From DUUI01 sp964627845 (GTDB lineage: Bacteria > Bacillota_I > Bacilli_A > Erysipelotrichales > Erysipelotrichaceae), in contig CAZVKL010000003.1 in the NCBI GenBank assembly GCA_964627845.1, forward strand, positions 1 through 64,000: a stretch of 64,000 bases of DNA, in the 5' to 3' direction. Shown here in pieces: positions 60,422 through 64,000 of the stretch. Numbering within the stretch: position 1 is the stretch's first letter; the number at the start of each line of letters is the position of its first letter. The position numbers and the translations under genes were made by a program. The notes under the pieces are model-generated. The model saw only the letters and a program-made list of their open reading frames with translations. It made no database searches and was not told the DNA's origin.

Positions 60422-61120
60422 ATGAGTAATCAGCTCAACCATGTCGCCATCATCATGGATGGAAATGGGCGTTGGGCACAAAAACAAAAACAGAAACGCA
60501 CATTCGGTCATTTTCATGGTGCTCAGAATGTGCGTGATATTGCGTTAGCCGCTCAAGATTTAGGGATTCAAACACTCACTTTGTATGCTTTTTCGACAGA
60601 GAACTGGAAGAGACCTTTACAAGAGATTGATTACCTAATGAAGTTACCTGCCTATTTCTTCGACAAATTTATGAAAGAATTGATGGATCGACAAATAAAA
60701 ATTGAATTTATCGGTCATTTTAGTCGTTTGCCGGATAATACTCGAAAAGTCCTTCAACGAGCGATCGACCTGTCAAAAGATAATACCTCAATGCGACTTT
60801 GTTTTGCGATGGATTATGGATCTCGAGATGAACTCGTCCATGCATTTAGAACTTATGCGAATGAAGTCAAGGAAGGTAGAGAGAATAATTTATCTGAAGA
60901 AGAGGTCTCAAATTATCTGATGACATCTAAACTAGGGGATGTTGATTTAATGATACGGACAAGTTTAGATTATCGCTTATCAAATTTTTTATTATGGCAA
61001 AGTGCTTACGCAGAATTAATGTTTGTCGATAAAGCGTGGCCCGTGTTCACACCTCAAGATTTAAAGGCGTGTGTCAATGATTATTTAAGTCGTCAACGTC
61101 GCTATGGAGGTCTCAAGTGA
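60422..61120 (+). CDS. uppS: Undecaprenyl diphosphate synthase
   Basis: cis-Prenyltransferase of 232 aa making the C55 lipid carrier for wall and glycan synthesis. HVAIIMDGNGRWAQKQ at residue 7 holds the catalytic Asp. TLYAFSTENWKRP near 57 and MIRTSLDYRLSNFLLWQSAYAEL near 186 complete the site. The usual (S)GGEQRLSNF sequence is SLDYRLSNF here, so Gly-Gly-Glu is replaced by Leu-Asp-Tyr. It starts 1 base after frr and overlaps cdsA by 4. Confidence 0.94.
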   Translation: MSNQLNHVAIIMDGNGRWAQKQKQKRTFGHFHGAQNVRDIALAAQDLGIQTLTLYAFSTENWKRPLQEIDYLMKLPAYFFDKFMKELMDRQIKIEFIGHFSRLPDNTRKVLQRAIDLSKDNTSMRLCFAMDYGSRDELVHAFRTYANEVKEGRENNLSEEEVSNYLMTSKLGDVDLMIRTSLDYRLSNFLLWQSAYAELMFVDKAWPVFTPQDLKACVNDYLSRQRRYGGLK

Positions 61121-61893
61121 AACAACGAATTATTACAGGTTTAATATTAGGGTTAATTGCACTTATTGGTATTGCCATTAGTTTAGAGACGTTTAAAATG
61201 ATTTTATATTTACTTGTGGCAGTGGCTTGTCTTGAAGTTTATCAACTGAAACAAGATCGTTTTAATGTCTTAGTTCCTTTTTTAATGTTTGTCAGTATCT
61301 ACTTGATGACTTACTTTAATAGCGTAGGTCAGCTTATTATCTTGTCGGTAATGTTTTTAATCTTTTCAATTATTCATTTAATTGATGAGCATTTTACCAT
61401 CAAAGATTATTTTTTATGTTTTGGATTAGTCTTTTTAATCTCACTGACGCTCATTGGCGGGATTACCCTGTATCAACTTGCAGGTCCAATGGCTATTTTA
61501 TGGGTCTTTGTCGCCAATTATGCTTGTGATACAGGGGCATATTTTATTGGAATTCGTTATGGTAAACGGAAACTGAATGAGCGATTGTCACCTAAAAAGA
61601 CGATTGAAGGTTCAATTGGAGGATGGGTTGTTGGATTTATGTCCTCCATCTTATTTGGTTTGATATTCCTTCAAGCTTTTTACACGTTTAACTTTTTAAT
61701 TGTTGGGTCGTTTTTAATCCCACTAACTGCTCAGGTTGGTGATTTATTCTTCTCTTCGATTAAACGACACTATCAAGTAAAAGATTTTGGGGGTATTTTC
61801 CCAGGACATGGTGGGGTTTTAGATCGAATTGATTCACTGATTTTCTCACTATTTTTAGTTAATTTATTATTAATGATTTGGAGTATTTTATGA
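61117..61893 (+). CDS. cdsA: Phosphatidate cytidylyltransferase
   Basis: Integral membrane enzyme of 258 aa making CDP-diacylglycerol from phosphatidate and CTP. The family signature near the C-terminus is QVGDLFFSSIKRHYQVKDFGGIFPGHGGVLDRIDSL (about residues 206-241). The cluster YACDTGAYFIGIRYGKRKLNERLSPKKTIEGSIGG near 141-175 is also conserved. About eight membrane helices. It overlaps both neighbours by 4 bases. Confidence 0.96.
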   Translation: MKQRIITGLILGLIALIGIAISLETFKMILYLLVAVACLEVYQLKQDRFNVLVPFLMFVSIYLMTYFNSVGQLIILSVMFLIFSIIHLIDEHFTIKDYFLCFGLVFLISLTLIGGITLYQLAGPMAILWVFVANYACDTGAYFIGIRYGKRKLNERLSPKKTIEGSIGGWVVGFMSSILFGLIFLQAFYTFNFLIVGSFLIPLTAQVGDLFFSSIKRHYQVKDFGGIFPGHGGVLDRIDSLIFSLFLVNLLLMIWSIL

Positions 61894-62942
61894 TCGCAAT
61901 TATTGTCTTTGTTATTACATTAGGAATTATTATTACATTACATGAGTTAGGGCATTTAATTGCGGCTAAAGCATTTGGTGTCTATTGCCGAGAGTTTGCG
62001 ATTGGGATGGGACCAAAACTCTTTTCAAAACAAGGGAAAGAAACAATTTACTCGCTTCGAGCTTTACCAATCGGTGGTTATGTGGCCATGGCTGGTGAAC
62101 CTGATGAAGATGATCAAATGCCAGTGGATTTACCCTTTGAGAGAACTCTGCCGGGGATTCATCCTCTAAAGCGGATTGTTGTTTACTTAGCTGGCATCAT
62201 GATGAACATCGTTTTATTTGTGTTGGCTTTTACGATCTTCTTTAATTTTGTTGGGATTCAACAACCTGAAAATATGACCAGCATTATCTCTTATGTGGCA
62301 CCAGATTCTCCTGCCCAACGTGCAGGTTTACAAGAAGGTGACGAAATTGTTGAAGTACAAAAAGATGATCAAATCCATCCTATTGGAAATTATGCTGATT
62401 TATTGGAAGTAACACAGGATAATCAAGATGAGATTATTTATGTTGTTCAAAGAGCGGAACAACGGATTGAAGCCAATTTAAATCCAGAATATAGTCCAGA
62501 GCAAGATCGATATTTAGTGGGGATTTCATTTGAAGTTCCTACACAAGAAGTAAATTTAATAGAGAGTTTTCTTTATTCAGTTGAATTCTTGGGCACTTAT
62601 TCTGTGTTAATTTTTCAAGCATTAGGGGGTTTAATTATGGGTCGTGGATTAGATCAATTGGGAGGTCCTATTCGAATCTTCCAGGAAACCTCGAGAGTTG
62701 CTTCGTTTGGTTTATTGCCTATTATTGCTTGGATTGGTCAATTATCATTGAATGTTGCGATCTTCAACTTATTACCGATTCCTGCTTTAGATGGAGGACG
62801 AGTGCTCTTAACGGTGGCTGAATTAGTCTTGGGCCGTCCGATTAATAAAGATTTAGAAAACAGATTAATTACAGTGAGTTTCCTTTTACTATTATTGTTT
62901 ATTGGCGTTATAATAGTAAATGACATTGTAGGTTTATTTTAA
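61890..62942 (+). CDS. rseP: Site-2 metalloprotease RseP (RasP)
   Basis: Membrane zinc protease of 350 aa cutting within membranes, for example anti-sigma factors and signal-peptide remnants. The zinc site is HELGHLIAAK near residue 18, the PDZ domain lies about 125-205 (PDSPAQRAGLQEGDEI), and NLLPIPALDGGRVL near 289 has the third ligand. The ATG at 61890, with GGAG 6 bases upstream, overlaps the cdsA stop. In Bacillus, dxr lies between cdsA and this gene. It is missing here. Confidence 0.95.
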   Translation: MIAIIVFVITLGIIITLHELGHLIAAKAFGVYCREFAIGMGPKLFSKQGKETIYSLRALPIGGYVAMAGEPDEDDQMPVDLPFERTLPGIHPLKRIVVYLAGIMMNIVLFVLAFTIFFNFVGIQQPENMTSIISYVAPDSPAQRAGLQEGDEIVEVQKDDQIHPIGNYADLLEVTQDNQDEIIYVVQRAEQRIEANLNPEYSPEQDRYLVGISFEVPTQEVNLIESFLYSVEFLGTYSVLIFQALGGLIMGRGLDQLGGPIRIFQETSRVASFGLLPIIAWIGQLSLNVAIFNLLPIPALDGGRVLLTVAELVLGRPINKDLENRLITVSFLLLLLFIGVIIVNDIVGLF

Positions 62943-62962
62943 ATAGAAAAGGAGCTAGAGAA

Positions 62963-63952
62963 ATGAAAGTATGTGTTATTGGTGGTGCTGGTTATATTGG
63001 TAGCCACACTGTTTATGAATTAATTGACGATGGACACGAAGTTGTTGTTATTGACAACTTATCGACTGGACAAAGAGAGGCTGTTCATAAAGAGGCTAAG
63101 TTATTGATTGGTGATATTACCAACTTTGAACAATTGGATGATTTAATCGCTAAAGAACAAAAGGAAGGACCTTTTGATGCGGTCATGCATTTTGCGGCCA
63201 AGATTGTTGTACCTGAATCAGTTGAACAACCATTAGAGTACTATCACAATAATGTTGAGGGAGTTCGTGTGATGTTAGCGGTGATGGCGAAACATGGCAT
63301 TAAGAACGTTATTTTCTCTTCGACGGCAGCTGTTTATGGACAACCTGAACATGGTGTTTGTCATGAGAGTGATGAGACTAAACCGATTAATCCTTACGGT
63401 GAAACGAAACTAGCTTCTGAGAAAATGATTCAATGGGTTGCGAATGCCCATGACATGAACTATTGTATATTTAGATATTTCAATGTTGCGGGTGCACATG
63501 ACTCTTTAGAGATTGGTTTAAATCGTGATGCTTTAACGCATATTATTCCAATTACCGTTCAAACAGCATTAAAGATTAGAGAATCAATGGACATCTTTGG
63601 TGATGATTATGATACAAAAGATGGTACTTGTGTTAGAGACTATATCCACGTGTCTGACTTAGCTTATGCACATGTATTAGGAATGAAGTATATTGTTAAT
63701 GAGAATAAATCTGGCATCTTTAACTTAGGCTCTTCAACTGGTTATTCAGTGAAGGAAGTAGTTGATGAGGTCAGCAAGTATGCGCCTGTTAATTATAAGA
63801 TGGGTCCTAGAAGAGCGGGAGATCCAGCGATGCTGATTGCAGCTGCAGATAAAGCGAAAGAAACACTCGGCTTTGAGACTAAGCGTGATTTAGCGAAGAT
63901 TATTAACTCTGATATTAAATATCGTGAAAAATTAAAAGCAGAAAACAAATAA
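62963..63952 (+). CDS. galE: UDP-glucose 4-epimerase
   Basis: SDR-family epimerase of 329 aa interconverting UDP-glucose and UDP-galactose. The NAD-binding GGAGYIGSHTVYELIDDGH is at residue 7. FAAKIVVPESVEQPLEYYHNN near 84, FSSTAAVYG near 121 and the catalytic YGETK near 148 are visible. FNLGSSTGYSVKEVVDEV near 252 is typical. AAAAGGAG precedes the ATG. It can handle galactose released by the GH36 enzyme and supply sugar nucleotides for glycans. Confidence 0.95.
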   Translation: MKVCVIGGAGYIGSHTVYELIDDGHEVVVIDNLSTGQREAVHKEAKLLIGDITNFEQLDDLIAKEQKEGPFDAVMHFAAKIVVPESVEQPLEYYHNNVEGVRVMLAVMAKHGIKNVIFSSTAAVYGQPEHGVCHESDETKPINPYGETKLASEKMIQWVANAHDMNYCIFRYFNVAGAHDSLEIGLNRDALTHIIPITVQTALKIRESMDIFGDDYDTKDGTCVRDYIHVSDLAYAHVLGMKYIVNENKSGIFNLGSSTGYSVKEVVDEVSKYAPVNYKMGPRRAGDPAMLIAAADKAKETLGFETKRDLAKIINSDIKYREKLKAENK

Positions 63953-63954
63953 AG

Positions 63955-63977
63955 AAAAGGAGCGTGAGCTCCTTTTT
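63955..63977 (+). terminator. Terminator after galE
   Basis: A 9-bp stem AAAAGGAGC / GCTCCTTTT (63955-63963 with 63968-63976) has loop GTGA and a T run. Confidence 0.88.
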
Positions 63978-64000
63978 AGATATAAACGATAATGGCTACA

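Noticed and set aside
1..64000. CRISPR arrays, tRNA or rRNA genes, insertion sequences, prophage
   Set aside because: No regularly spaced repeats, cloverleaf genes, transposases or phage structural genes were recognised. The only recombinase is XerC in its housekeeping position.

Overview
The window is a contiguous stretch of a low-GC, Gram-positive-type bacterial chromosome. Codon use is AT-rich, most genes have strong GGAGG-type ribosome binding sites, and there are many intrinsic terminators. Gene content and order are those of Bacillota: a T-box before hisS-aspS, ezrA-nifZ-thiI, rpsP-khpA-rimM-trmD-rplS, rbgA-rnhB-dprA-topA-trmFO-xerC, and rpsB-tsf-pyrH-frr-uppS-cdsA-rseP. TGA is a normal stop, so this is not a code-4 mycoplasma. 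EzrA, the small YneF protein, an ABC-type nucleoside uptake and hydrolysis operon, and the absence of hslVU, codY and dxr from their usual places suggest a wall-poor or Mollicutes-related Bacillota lineage (Izemoplasma, Haloplasma or Erysipelotrichia-like). That placement is inference.

Layout. 1-2504: methionine ABC transporter metNIQ behind an attenuator-like terminator. 2528-5776: Asp-specific T-box and hisS-aspS. 5821-6870: a GT2-GtrA glycosyltransferase, apparently leaderless. 6871-11457: TetR regulator divergent from an MMPL/RND transporter and a heptad-repeat secreted protein, with an operator palindrome inside the shared promoter. 11538-15179: a large HRDC/DUF4011-type SF1 helicase with a nuclease-like C-terminus. 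15243-15396: a structured RNA with 6S-like architecture. 15425-17349: YneF and a membrane MutS-like ATPase. 17394-18190: rpsD with a long leader. 18270-22298: ezrA-nifZ-thiI. 22282-23573: decaying genes (GNAT, PlsC) and a GIY-YIG protein. 23646-26011: YihY and ffh.

26052-33874 is a five-gene overlapping glycan operon (GH1, GH36, GPH transporter, GH13, MupG/DUF871), followed by a DUF2087/GNAT remnant. 34385-44216 is nucleoside salvage. A uridine phosphorylase and a flavodoxin-fold reductase run left. A BMP lipoprotein, NupOPQ-type ABC transporter, two nucleoside hydrolases, ribokinase and NanE run right from a promoter carrying a cre-like site. The likely flow is nucleoside uptake, cleavage to base plus ribose, then ribose phosphorylation.

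44240-53350 is the conserved translation/DNA housekeeping block. Where hslVU-codY would follow xerC, there is a PadR regulator and three tandem DUF2812 membrane-protein copies in graded states of decay (53358-57099). 57121-62942 resumes the conserved rpsB-to-rseP order without dxr, and galE closes the window. No tRNA, rRNA, CRISPR array, insertion sequence or prophage was seen.
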